A stretch of DNA of 32,277 nt. Origin: Oscillospiraceae bacterium. GTDB lineage: Bacteria > Bacillota > Clostridia > Oscillospirales > Oscillospiraceae. The DNA lies in assembly GCA_902761055.1 (NCBI GenBank), contig CACWIS010000021.1:1-32277 (forward strand). Direction: 5' to 3'. Positions 16,751 through 24,167 of the stretch are shown here, piece by piece; positions within the stretch are counted from its first letter, which is position 1, and each line of letters opens with the position of its first letter. The notes below the pieces were generated by a model that worked only from the letters and a program-made list of their open reading frames with translations, had not been told where the DNA came from and ran no database searches. The translations under genes and the position numbers were made by a program.

Positions 16751-17684
16751 GAGTCATTACATATATCTGACATGGATTCCATTCATCCCATAAAGTTGGG
16801 AATACTTCAAACTCTTTAAAGCCAAGTGACAGATAGAATCTATTTGTGGCATCATAATCCTCATATCGACCCATTTGAACGGTCTTAACCTGCATAAATG
16901 AATACCCAGATTGAAGGGCATTTTCCTTAGCTTGTTCAAAAAGTTTTCTACCCACACCTTTTCGATGATAATCCTTTAGCACTCCCATAACGCAGAGTTC
17001 TACGGTTTCTTTTCCCGTCTCTTTAAGACAAAGAAAACCTATAGGTTTTTCTGAATCATATGCCACAAAAAAAGGCTGAGATACACTTTCTTTTATGTAT
17101 TGTTCCCTAGATTCAGGAATTCCAAACCAATCAGGAAGCGCTTCAAGTATTGTTCTGGAAATCAACTGCTTCTCTGTTGGTTCCTCTACATTAATAATTC
17201 TTATGCCCACATCCTCAAGCTTATCATCACCTTCAAAGCGATAAACTAAATTATAGCTGTCGGGAACATCGTCATCAATATAACCGGTGTCAACGAATCC
17301 GGCCTTCTCATAAACATGTATTGCTTGCGCATCTTCCATTTTAACGCAAACTTCCACACAGTCATATTTCTGCTCATCTTTAAGCCTGGCAAGAATAAGT
17401 TTCAGCGCTTCAAATCCGTATCCTTTGCCCTGAAAATTCCTATCGATCATAAACTGCTGCAATTCATAGCATGCCGGTTCATCATCCATATCCCTTACCA
17501 TAGCCAGTCCTATGGGAGTTCCGTCAAACACAATTCCAATGACATTTGCCCTAGAATAACGATAAACATACCCTCTTGCCAAGATGCCAATATTACTTGC
17601 CAGATAGTGTTTTTGATTTTCATCAACGGATAGTCCGGCAAAGTCCATCCAGTTCTCTTCACTTAATTCAATTAAGTTGACCAT
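16746..17684 (-). CDS. Tandem GNAT acetyltransferase, element cargo
   Basis: Product of 312 residues made of two GNAT domains. The first (residues 1 to about 150) resembles spermidine acetyltransferases of the BltD/SpeG kind, with FDGTPIGLAMVRD, FMIDRNFQGKGYGFEALKLI (acetyl-CoA loop) and HVYEKAGFVDTG. The second (about 165-312) has FVAYDSEKPIGFLCL, LCVMGVLKDYHRKGVGRKLF and TNRFYLSLGFKEFEV. Substrates may be polyamines, aminoglycosides or streptothricin-like drugs; nothing in the sequence decides. The start follows GGAGG by nine bases. That ribosome site can be masked by an upstream segment, and a 13-residue leader ORF precedes it, so expression may be inducible. Confidence 0.85.
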   Translation of the reverse strand: MVNLIELSEENWMDFAGLSVDENQKHYLASNIGILARGYVYRYSRANVIGIVFDGTPIGLAMVRDMDDEPACYELQQFMIDRNFQGKGYGFEALKLILARLKDEQKYDCVEVCVKMEDAQAIHVYEKAGFVDTGYIDDDVPDSYNLVYRFEGDDKLEDVGIRIINVEEPTEKQLISRTILEALPDWFGIPESREQYIKESVSQPFFVAYDSEKPIGFLCLKETGKETVELCVMGVLKDYHRKGVGRKLFEQAKENALQSGYSFMQVKTVQMGRYEDYDATNRFYLSLGFKEFEVFPTLWDEWNPCQIYVMTL

Positions 17685-17692
17685 TTTTTAAT

Positions 17693-17733
17693 CCTCCGAT
17701 TTTTATTGGAGGGTCAAATTTCGTGGGCCCTCC
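17693..17733 (-). promoter_or_regulatory. Alternative hairpins over the acetyltransferase ribosome site
   Basis: On the minus strand three segments occur in order: GGAGGG (17733-17728, inside the leader ORF), CCCTCC (17713-17708, directly after the leader stop codon) and GGAGG (17697-17693, the ribosome site of the acetyltransferase). The middle segment can pair with either of the others, so leader translation could decide whether the ribosome site is free. Confidence 0.6.
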
Positions 17734-17755
17734 GTACACGATTATTTTTTTTCAT
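17714..17755 (-). CDS. Putative 13-residue leader peptide (MKKNNRVRRAHEI)
   Basis: A short ORF with a strong AAAGGAG ribosome site upstream. It ends 29 bp before the acetyltransferase start and overlaps the first arm of the alternative hairpins. The peptide is basic and contains Arg-Val-Arg, which fits the Lys/Arg-X-Lys/Arg pattern at which some antibiotics stall ribosomes. That functional reading is inference. The remaining gap up to 17836 is AT-rich, and I cannot define a promoter with confidence. Confidence 0.5.
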   Translation of the reverse strand: MKKNNRVRRAHEI

Positions 17756-17836
17756 AAAAGACCACTCCTTTCTCTTTAATTTACTATTGTAAAAGAGGTT
17801 ATAACACTTAAAATATCAACCTCTATAACAATCATA

Positions 17837-18187
17837 TTAAGCTGCAATTACTGTTATTTCTATCCCTACTACACCATACTTTTCTATATCTTCTCTGGAA
17901 TAGTACAAAAACATATCATCCGGATTCGCGGTTTCATCTTCTTTGTAACCGATCGATATCTTGTTGTGATGCTTATATAATTCTGCAAAATCTGCGTATT
18001 TATATAAGTCCACAACCTGACAGAACATTTTCTCCTGTGTAGTTGTATTGCTAAACTCAATAATATCGCCAATATTGATAATCGATCTTTTCTCATCATT
18101 CAAGCGCATTTCAACAGTTTTCCAGCCTTCTTTAATCGCATGGAAAGAGTCATCCCACAAGTTCATATAATGCGTCATACTTACCAT
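17837..18187 (-). CDS. ASCH domain protein
   Basis: Product of 116 residues (113 from the second ATG at 18178, which is better spaced from the GGAG ribosome site). The ASCH fold is recognisable from MNLWDDSFHAIKEGWKTVEMRL, NIGDIIEFSN and the C-terminal YYSREDIEKYGVVGIEI. ASCH proteins are related to PUA domains and are thought to bind RNA or nucleotides; one family member is an amidohydrolase acting on acetylated cytidine. The gene start overlaps the stop of the MazG-like gene, so the two are coupled and may share a nucleotide-related task. Confidence 0.83.
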   Translation of the reverse strand: MVSMTHYMNLWDDSFHAIKEGWKTVEMRLNDEKRSIINIGDIIEFSNTTTQEKMFCQVVDLYKYADFAELYKHHNKISIGYKEDETANPDDMFLYYSREDIEKYGVVGIEITVIAA

Positions 18188-18507
18188 CGCTCCATGTTTT
18201 TCATATATTTTTCAGAATATGTTTTTTTCAATTCTTCTGCCGAAATCCCATAGCAAAGCATCACATCATTGTAGTACATGAGCACATCTGCCATTTCTTC
18301 AACTAAGTCCTTTCTGAGCGCCTCATCATAGCAAGCTTTTGCTCCGCCATTTTTCTTAACTATGTCAATGACTTCTCCAATCTCTCCAATCATCCAGAGA
18401 AGTTTATTTTTTCCTGTCTCCGGACCAATAGTTTCCCATTTATCCTTGTATTTTTCCTGCAATTTCCTTTGCATGTCCTGCATTTCATTTATTGTAAAAT
18501 CTTCCAC
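18181..18507 (-). CDS. MazG-like nucleotide pyrophosphohydrolase
   Basis: Product of 108 residues of the all-alpha NTP pyrophosphatase superfamily. The metal-binding pattern is visible as KNKLLWMIGEIGEVIDIV (ExxE) and LVEEMADVLMYYNDVM (ExxD). Members hydrolyse (d)NTPs to the monophosphates for house-cleaning or stress control. The start codon is GTG at 18507, behind AGGTGAACTAGGTG, and lies 20 bp after the AlbA_2 gene stop. The downstream ASCH gene overlaps its end. The three genes from 19910 to 17837 look like one transcription unit in the element cargo. Confidence 0.83.
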   Translation of the reverse strand: MEDFTINEMQDMQRKLQEKYKDKWETIGPETGKNKLLWMIGEIGEVIDIVKKNGGAKACYDEALRKDLVEEMADVLMYYNDVMLCYGISAEELKKTYSEKYMKNMERW

Positions 18508-18527
18508 CTAGTTCACCTACTTTTTTA

Positions 18528-19910
18528 TTATTTCACAAGCCACGATCCTGTCTTCTTTGATCCGATTCGTTCAATCACGCCTTCATCCAGCAATTCCTTC
18601 ATTAACATTTGTATTGTTCTTCTAGATTTATTCATCATATCCGACAGTTCAGTTTGCGTTAATGACGGATTTTCCTTTATTAGCAACAATAAGTGTTCTC
18701 GATCCGACATCATGCTTTTCTGCGCTTTATTTTGCGCTTTATTTTGCGCTTTATTTTGCGCTTTATCAAAAGCATAGTTCAAATTCCAAAGCGTCAAAAA
18801 GAAATTGTATCCATCCGTATAAAACACCGGCTTTAGTTCTTCGTTATATCGTTCTTGAGCCTCGTAAGCGTCAAGAATAGTCTTAAATCCACTACCTCTC
18901 CGCTCCATAAGACGCATTCGGCCAAAAACATCTGCCAAAATCGGGTTTCTAAGTTTTGACGGTACGTGTCTTAAGTCAAGCAACTGAACTTCAGAGCCAT
19001 CAAACATTCCTCCGGGATTGGTGATTACAATCCTATCATCATAAATATCTACCTGACTGTGAGCACCTGTCTGAAGATAGCTCCTATGAATAAGAGCATT
19101 GACCAATCCCTCTTCCAAAGCTCGTTCCGGATAATCTGGTAACTCTACATGTTTATCACTGTCTTTGCGCCATCCTTTTTTTGTATTGTTTTTTATAAAA
19201 GCCATGGTGCTATCATATAGTTCTATAAGTCCGCCTGTATATTCCGCATCATCAAGTGCATCCTGTGTAGAATTAGCTTTCTCAAGGCCATTCCATCTAG
19301 TGCAGAAGATTCTTGAATGATGAATATTCCATTGATCCGCAAACAAAATCCCCGCATTTGTCATTTGACCATCTTCCTGCATGAGCTTAAAGCTCACCAG
19401 GTCATCATCAAGTTCTAATGGCTGACGTGTTGCCTTCAAATATCTTTTCTTAAGGGATTCAAATGTAAGTTTCTCTCTGGGAATATCCGATGTCATTTCA
19501 TCATAAGATGTTCCCGTGCTTTTTATAATGAACTCAGTAAGCTCAAATCCAGTAATCTCTTTTTTTACACTACCGGTTCTGTAATAATATCTGCCATGCA
19601 GATTTAACGGAAGCTTCGATTTCTTTACTTCAATCTGTATATATTTTTTCTTATTCTTTTCTTTAAGATTCACATCACAAGTCATTCCAAAAGCTGCGGT
19701 GATTTTATTAGGGATGTCCTCCATCAGCCTTTTCACAATCTTGGCCTCCAATCCCAAAACATTACCTTCATCATCTATACCAATGTACAAAGTCCCACCC
19801 TGCGCGTTGGCATATCCGCAAATCCATTCCAGATATTTATCCTGCCATGATTCTTTCCATTCAACAACCTGGCTTTCGTTTTCGTCAATGATAAGGTCTA
19901 TTTCACGCAT
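18528..19910 (-). CDS. AlbA_2/HATPase/winged-helix transcriptional regulator
   Basis: Product of 460 residues. Residues about 10-125 are a Schlafen-type AlbA_2 (AAA_4) domain: ESQVVEWKESWQDKYLEWICGYANAQGGTLYIGIDD. About residues 265-350 are an HATPase_c_4 domain: YPERALEEGLVNALIHRSY, DIYDDRIVITNPGGMF and RNPILADVF. Then come four tandem K-A-Q-N units (about residues 382-397) and a C-terminal winged helix (LLLIKENPSLTQTELSDMMNKSRRTIQMLMKEL). It is first in a unit with the MazG-like and ASCH genes. Its promoter carries three copies of the 9-bp sequence that also forms the internal repeat, which suggests autoregulation. Confidence 0.87.
   Translation of the reverse strand: MREIDLIIDENESQVVEWKESWQDKYLEWICGYANAQGGTLYIGIDDEGNVLGLEAKIVKRLMEDIPNKITAAFGMTCDVNLKEKNKKKYIQIEVKKSKLPLNLHGRYYYRTGSVKKEITGFELTEFIIKSTGTSYDEMTSDIPREKLTFESLKKRYLKATRQPLELDDDLVSFKLMQEDGQMTNAGILFADQWNIHHSRIFCTRWNGLEKANSTQDALDDAEYTGGLIELYDSTMAFIKNNTKKGWRKDSDKHVELPDYPERALEEGLVNALIHRSYLQTGAHSQVDIYDDRIVITNPGGMFDGSEVQLLDLRHVPSKLRNPILADVFGRMRLMERRGSGFKTILDAYEAQERYNEELKPVFYTDGYNFFLTLWNLNYAFDKAQNKAQNKAQNKAQKSMMSDREHLLLLIKENPSLTQTELSDMMNKSRRTIQMLMKELLDEGVIERIGSKKTGSWLVK
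18721..18766. repeat. 12-bp tandem repeat inside the AlbA_2 gene
   Basis: The unit TGCGCTTTATTT is repeated, beginning at 18721, 18733, 18745 and 18757, the last copy ending after ten bases. It encodes K-A-Q-N repeats between the HATPase and winged-helix domains. The 9-bp core TGCGCTTTA is the same as the promoter repeats at 19955-20007. Confidence 0.9.
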
Positions 19911-19941
19911 AAGTACACCTCATTTCATACTGTCTTTTATA

Positions 19942-20007
19942 AGAATATCACTTTTGCGCTTTAAATTCAATTCTAAAGCGCAATTATTATTTATTCCTTG
20001 CGCTTTA
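19942..20007 (-). promoter_or_regulatory. Promoter and operators of the AlbA_2-MazG-ASCH unit
   Basis: On the minus strand TTGAAT (19965-19970), 17 bp, TATTCT (19942-19947). TGCGCTTTA occurs at 19955-19963 (between -10 and -35) and 19999-20007, and inverted as TAAAGCGCA at 19974-19982 next to the -35. A protein bound to the inverted pair would block the promoter. The winged helix of the downstream gene is the obvious candidate. Confidence 0.7.
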
Positions 20008-20088
20008 CAAGCTTTAAATATTTATCTGTCTTAATGACATATAACGGGAGCGTGTCACGCCCCCGTCACTGTCACACAAGGAAGAAGC

Positions 20089-21150
20089 CTAATCTAGCTC
20101 CGGTCCTCTTTGCTTTTTCGGAACCAACGGTTTCCGTGACTGTTCTGAAGTTTCTTTCTTTAACTCCGCGAGTCTGCCAAGAACACTTTCCCTGGTCTTT
20201 TCTTCAACTTCCTTACGCTTGTGCATATCCCACCACTCTTTAAACTTCCGCCATGCTCCGGCGACAAGTTTCCCGATTGGTGTTTTCGGTTCTTTCAGAA
20301 ATGCGTATCTCATAAATTCTTTCTGTGCTTCCGTTTCAACCATTGTCTGAATCGTTTCTTCAGTCTGCTTGTTCAGTTCCTCCAAAACGGTTTCCTTAAC
20401 CTCAACAGCATTCGTAGTTGCCATATACTGTTTGTTCAATGATTCAAGGGCCTCGGCTTTTTTTCTTACAAAGAACTCTTTGGACCAATCGCTGTTCCGC
20501 CCCTTTTCAATCTCCTTAAGGTCCTCGCCTTCGAAGATTTCCGGATGTTCGTTCATTTCCTGTTCGGCGTACTTATGCATCTTGTCCTGAAGCTCTGTGA
20601 GGCTTTCTTGGGTGAAGACTCTTGTCTTTGCTGCCTGCTTCTGCATACCGCGCTTGTATCCCCGTCCAATCGGAAGTCCAATCACATGAGCATGGGGTGA
20701 ATGTTCATCCAGGTGAACAACCGCTGATACGATCCGGAAGTCCGGTACAAGTTTCTGAAGATGCTTCAGCTGATCTTCGAAGATCGGAAGCATCTGCTTC
20801 TTCATCTCCAATGACTTGTCATGCCAAAACTCGGCATCTCCGAGTTGGATGACAAGCTCAGCTGCCACATCGTTCTTTCCGCTTTCGGAAACGTATTTTA
20901 AATAATCATCAATTTGTCGATCAGCACGCTTGCCCTTGTTGTATTCTTCAAGGCAAGCGTCAAATTCTTGATGATATGCTTCCTTCAGATCATCAAGAAT
21001 GTTATCTCCACCGACAAGTACGAAGATGTTGTCCCGGCAATACTGGGGACTTTCGTACTGGCGGAGATTATGCTTGCTCGCAGCCGCCACTTTTTTCGTG
21101 GTGGTAAGAGCATGCTTCTTGTTGGATAAATGTAATGAATACGTGATCAT
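20089..21150 (-). CDS. mobV: MobV-family relaxase (Mob/Pre)
   Basis: Nicks the oriT and pilots the strand during mobilization. The product is 353 residues. The N-terminal MITYSLHLSNKK, HNLRQYES and the metal-binding motif HLDEHSPHAHVIGLP (HxDE..PHxH) place it in the Mob_Pre/MobV family. The C-terminal third is charged and coiled, typical of the family. The start follows AAAGGAG. A segment with nested inverted repeats directly upstream is the likely oriT. The gene reads toward the cargo; no type IV secretion genes are present. Confidence 0.93.
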   Translation of the reverse strand: MITYSLHLSNKKHALTTTKKVAAASKHNLRQYESPQYCRDNIFVLVGGDNILDDLKEAYHQEFDACLEEYNKGKRADRQIDDYLKYVSESGKNDVAAELVIQLGDAEFWHDKSLEMKKQMLPIFEDQLKHLQKLVPDFRIVSAVVHLDEHSPHAHVIGLPIGRGYKRGMQKQAAKTRVFTQESLTELQDKMHKYAEQEMNEHPEIFEGEDLKEIEKGRNSDWSKEFFVRKKAEALESLNKQYMATTNAVEVKETVLEELNKQTEETIQTMVETEAQKEFMRYAFLKEPKTPIGKLVAGAWRKFKEWWDMHKRKEVEEKTRESVLGRLAELKKETSEQSRKPLVPKKQRGPELD

Positions 21151-21226
21151 ATTTCTCCTTTCATGATCGAGTGTGAATTACATGTGAGACAACAAGAACG
21201 CCTCGCAGAGCCCTCGGAGAGCCCCC

Positions 21227-21313
21227 GGATAATGATGCGTAGTGTCATTATCCATAGGGGGTTATCGATTATGTCTGTGGTGCTACGCGCCACATAATCG
21301 GTAAGCCGCCTTC
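21227..21313. other. Candidate oriT: nested inverted repeats upstream of the relaxase
   Basis: Repeat 1 is GGATAATG / CATTATCC (21227-21234, 21246-21253). Repeat 2 is CGATTATGT / ACATAATCG (21266-21274, 21292-21300), with a further TGG/CCA inside. The two loops are complementary: GCGTAG (21237-21242) and CTACGC (21283-21288). A small GC hairpin, GCCGCCTTCGGCGG, follows. The location just before the relaxase and the structure fit an origin of transfer; the nick site cannot be assigned. Confidence 0.6.
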
Positions 21314-21388
21314 GGCGGGAAATTCTGTTGTCAAGGTTCATATAACGACCCGTTTTCACCGGATCGTATTCTATTAGCAAAGAGAAAG

Positions 21389-21622
21389 TTACCACCTGAA
21401 ATCCGGATGAATTCCCACCCTGTCAAGATATTCCTGCCGTGACTTTTCTCTTTCTTCTTCCGTTGGTGCTGTTTTCGATTTTGAATAAATCTCATGATTC
21501 ACCATTGTGTTAAGTTTTGCTTCAAGGCCTTTTTCGATTTCTTCCTTTTCTTCAAATTTATCCAAAAGGTGATAGCTCAAAAGTTTAAAAAACAGCTCCC
21601 GTGTTATCTGTACATATTTCAT
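21389..21622 (-). CDS. Small conserved element protein, unknown function
   Basis: Product of 77 residues: MKYVQITRELFFKLLSYHLL, a charged helix, and an end rich in TAPTEEEREKSRQEYLD and GIHPDFRW. I recognise this type of small acidic protein from mobilizable elements of gut Firmicutes, where it sits near the relaxase; no function is known. The AAGGAG ribosome site supports it. It probably follows the broken replication gene in the same transcript. Confidence 0.75.
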   Translation of the reverse strand: MKYVQITRELFFKLLSYHLLDKFEEKEEIEKGLEAKLNTMVNHEIYSKSKTAPTEEEREKSRQEYLDRVGIHPDFRW

Positions 21623-21639
21623 AAATCGCTCCTTTCAAT

Positions 21640-21727
21640 CAAGTCCGCAACAACGCAAGGTGTTTAGTTTTTTGCAACCTTGCATTCTTCAAGTCCGCAA
21701 TTCTTGACACATTGCATTGTTGCGTTC
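21640..21727. repeat. Short direct and inverted repeats after the replication gene
   Basis: CAAGTCCGCAA occurs at 21640-21650 and 21690-21700, 50 bp apart. CGCAAGGT...ACCTTGC and GCAACAACGC...GCATTGTTGC form overlapping inverted repeats between them. They could be iteron-like origin sequences for the adjacent replication ATPase or structure in its 3' end. Confidence 0.5.
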
Positions 21728-21731
21728 TTCC

Positions 21732-22596
21732 TTATTCTGTGTCTTCCTTAAGGACCCAGTACCAGGTATCGTTGATCTTTTTTGCTTTGATACCGAGAGA
21801 CTGTTTTGCATTTTCAAGCGTCCTCTTCGAAATGTCTTCTTCCCTTGCCATCTCGAAGATTTCGTTGCTTGGAATAATCCGTCTATCCTTCATAAGTTCT
21901 TTCAACAGGGCCGTGGCACGGTCCTGTTTATTCACTTTAGGAGCAATGCCTCCGAGGACTTCATCTGCGGTTATCTCATAATCCCCGATCCATCTGAATC
22001 CACTTTCTGAGAGTTCAAAGGCCTTGGAATGTCCGAAAGCAGCAAGGTTATTTTTTATCTGAACCATAGCCCTTAAGTTCGGTTCTCCCTCAATCCTATT
22101 TATATTTTTCTGCTAACGCTCCAAGCCGTTTAGTCATATCTCTTGCTTCATTTGCCCGATTCATATCCATCCCGCCGCCAAGATATGCCTGTATAGGATC
22201 AAGGATCAGGAGCTTCGCTTTGGTCGTTTTCAACGCTTCTTCGATTCTCTCATCCACCATGGATAATGATTTATCACTTTCATCGATCACCATTACCCTT
22301 GTGCAATCCGCACCGGCACTTTCGAGCCTCGGCTTAACTGTGTCGGCAAGTCCGTCCTCAGCAGTCTGGTAAATTACATTGACCGGTTCACTGCAATCCA
22401 TTCCTTCATCAAGTGTTTCACCCTTTGTCAGTTTTGCCGCAAGGTTCAACACCATTGTTGTTTTACCATCCCCTGGATCTCCCTGGATGATGGTAAGTTT
22501 TCCGTAAGGGATGAACGGATACCAGAGCCAGGACACTTCCTCTGCCTCAATTTCCGACATCTGAATCAGTTTTAATTCTGTCTTGTTTTCTTCCAT
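21732..22596 (-). pseudogene. RepA-like replication ATPase (AAA_25), internal deletion and frameshift
   Basis: The front half (22596-22096) has the AAA_25 RecA-like fold: IPYGKLTIIQGDPGDGKTTMVLNLAAKL (Walker A), NVIYQTAEDGLADTVKPRL and LLILDPIQAYLGGG (Walker B). It stops after LGALAEKYK. The back half (from about 22115 down to 21732) resumes in another frame with NRIEGEPNLRAMVQIKNNLA and the C-terminal DNA-binding segment. In intact relatives these parts are joined by roughly 35-45 residues containing the IGHMNK / YRGLGSIDFQAAARS type motifs, which are missing. So about 110-130 bp were lost at about 22096-22100, shifting the frame. The element has probably lost its own replication helicase. 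Confidence 0.8.
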
Positions 22597-22700
22597 TTAC
22601 ATTTTTCCTCCGTTTTCATATTTTTGTATTGAATGTAAGCGGAAGCCTTGTTATACTTTGAATTAAGTAAATTTGTATAAGAAAGCTTCGGCTTTTTAGG

Positions 22701-22730
22701 AAAAGTCCTCTGTTCCAGCAGAGGACTTTT
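22701..22730. terminator. Terminator after mobC
   Basis: AAAAGTCCTCTG (22701-22712) pairs with CAGAGGACTTTT (22719-22730), loop TTCCAG, flanked by A and T runs. It lies just after the mobC stop and ends the xis-int-mobC unit; it can work in both directions. Confidence 0.88.
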
Positions 22731-22734
22731 TCGT

Positions 22735-23067
22735 TTACCTCCAGTCGTCTTCATGCTGCATTCCTTCCATGATGGTTGCTATTTGTCTGATAAGTACAAT
22801 CAGGTCAGGATCCACTGATGAACCGGCCTCAATCCTAGAAAGCTCATTCAGAACCTTTTTCAGTTCGTCCTTAAGTGCTTTATACACTTTAGGATTTCCC
22901 TGGACGGTTATTGTTTTGTTCATCAAGCGACTAATAATGTAATCCTGCTTCGTGTGACCTGAGAGGCGAACTTCCGCTTCAATCAGTGCATCTTCCTCAG
23001 GTGAAACCCTAAACGCCACTATCTTGTTTCTAAAGCGGCCCCTCTGATCCAAATTCTTTGCTGACAT
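22735..23067 (-). CDS. mobC: MobC-like relaxosome accessory protein
   Basis: Product of 110 residues. The N-terminus has the ribbon-helix-helix style RNKIVAFRVSPEEDALIEAEVRLSG, then TKQDYIISRLMN and the VQGNPKVYKALKDELKKVLNEL helix typical of MobC proteins of Firmicute elements. It would bind oriT and help the MobV relaxase nick. The start follows GGAGG and is two bases after the integrase stop, so it is co-transcribed with xis and int rather than with the relaxase. Confidence 0.87.
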   Translation of the reverse strand: MSAKNLDQRGRFRNKIVAFRVSPEEDALIEAEVRLSGHTKQDYIISRLMNKTITVQGNPKVYKALKDELKKVLNELSRIEAGSSVDPDLIVLIRQIATIMEGMQHEDDWR

Positions 23068-23069
23068 CC

Positions 23070-24167
23070 TTATGCCTCCTTTTCTGTGTCATTGCTAAAT
23101 CTTTCATTATCAAGGAAATCTGCCATCTCATCCTGTTTTGTGGGAAACAGATGTGCATATCGGTACGTGATCCTTTCTGTTTCATGCCCTACACGATTTC
23201 CAATCTCCAGTGCTGTAAATCCCTTATTGATTAGAAATGATACATGGCTGTGCCGCAAATCATGAATTCGGATAACCTTTACTCCTGCGGCTTTGCAACC
23301 CCTTTCCATTTCTGTAGAGAGAACATGTTTGGATAATGACTGAAATATCCTGTCACCGGGCTTGATATCGTAAAACATCTTCAGACAGTCCTTCATTTCC
23401 TCACACAGGAACTTTGGAAGTTTTATAACCCTATTGCTCTTTTTGGTCTTAGGCGTCGTTACAACATCCTCTCCGTGCATTCTCTGATAAGACTTATTGA
23501 TCCTAAGCGTTGACTTTTCGAAATCAAAATCAGCCGGAGTAAGTGCAAGCAGTTCTCCTTCACGTATTCCGCACCAGTACAAGATTTCAAAAGCGTAATA
23601 GGAAATCGGCCTGTCCATGATTGCCTCGGCAAAAGCAAGATATTCTTCTTTAGTCCAAAATGACATTTCCTTTATATCTTCCTGCCCCATACAGCCCGCA
23701 TTTCTCGCCGGATTAACGCTCAGGTGATAATACTTAGCCGCATGGTTGAAAAGTGCGCTCAGTTCCGCATGTATCGTTTTCAGATAACATGGTGAAAAAG
23801 TTTCTCCGTTGGCTTTCGTCAAACGCATCATCTCATTCTGCCAGTCGATCACATCCTTTGCGGTTATTTCCGAAAGCTTACGTTTCCCAAGATACGGAAG
23901 GATCTTCTTTTCATATATGACCTGCTTTGTCATCCAAGTGTTTTCCTTAAGCCTCGGTCTTACATCCTTCTCGTACAGTTCATAGAAAGCTTCCAATGTC
24001 ATATCGATATCAGCTGCCTGCTGAAGCTTAAACTGTGCTTCCCACTCAATAGCCTCTTTCCTTGTTGAAAAACCTCTCTGACATTTCTGCTTATTTGTCC
24101 CGGTCCAATCCTTGTAGCGGATCATCGCATACCAGGTACCGTTCTTTTCGTTCTTATATACCGGCAT
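23070..24167 (-). CDS. int: Tyrosine recombinase (site-specific integrase)
   Basis: Catalyses integration and excision of the element. The product is 365 residues in the Tn916-like layout: an N-terminal arm-binding segment (WYAMIRYKDWTGTNKQKCQRGF), a SAM-like core-binding domain (about residues 55-160), and a catalytic domain with CGIREGELLAL (first Arg), IHDLRHSHVSF (His..Arg) and RVGHETERITYRYAHL (His and nucleophile Tyr). The start shares one base with the xis stop (TAATG). All catalytic residues are present, so the element may still excise. Confidence 0.94.
   Translation of the reverse strand: MPVYKNEKNGTWYAMIRYKDWTGTNKQKCQRGFSTRKEAIEWEAQFKLQQAADIDMTLEAFYELYEKDVRPRLKENTWMTKQVIYEKKILPYLGKRKLSEITAKDVIDWQNEMMRLTKANGETFSPCYLKTIHAELSALFNHAAKYYHLSVNPARNAGCMGQEDIKEMSFWTKEEYLAFAEAIMDRPISYYAFEILYWCGIREGELLALTPADFDFEKSTLRINKSYQRMHGEDVVTTPKTKKSNRVIKLPKFLCEEMKDCLKMFYDIKPGDRIFQSLSKHVLSTEMERGCKAAGVKVIRIHDLRHSHVSFLINKGFTALEIGNRVGHETERITYRYAHLFPTKQDEMADFLDNERFSNDTEKEA

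Noticed and set aside
21147-21395. 82-codon minus-strand ORF upstream of the relaxase
   Set aside because: It runs through the nested inverted repeats of the candidate oriT, has an Arg/Ser-rich composition unlike a protein, and its open frame is explained by the repeats.
22572-22754. 60-codon minus-strand ORF between mobC and the replication gene
   Set aside because: It crosses a clear terminator hairpin, has no ribosome site and is low-complexity Lys-rich sequence.
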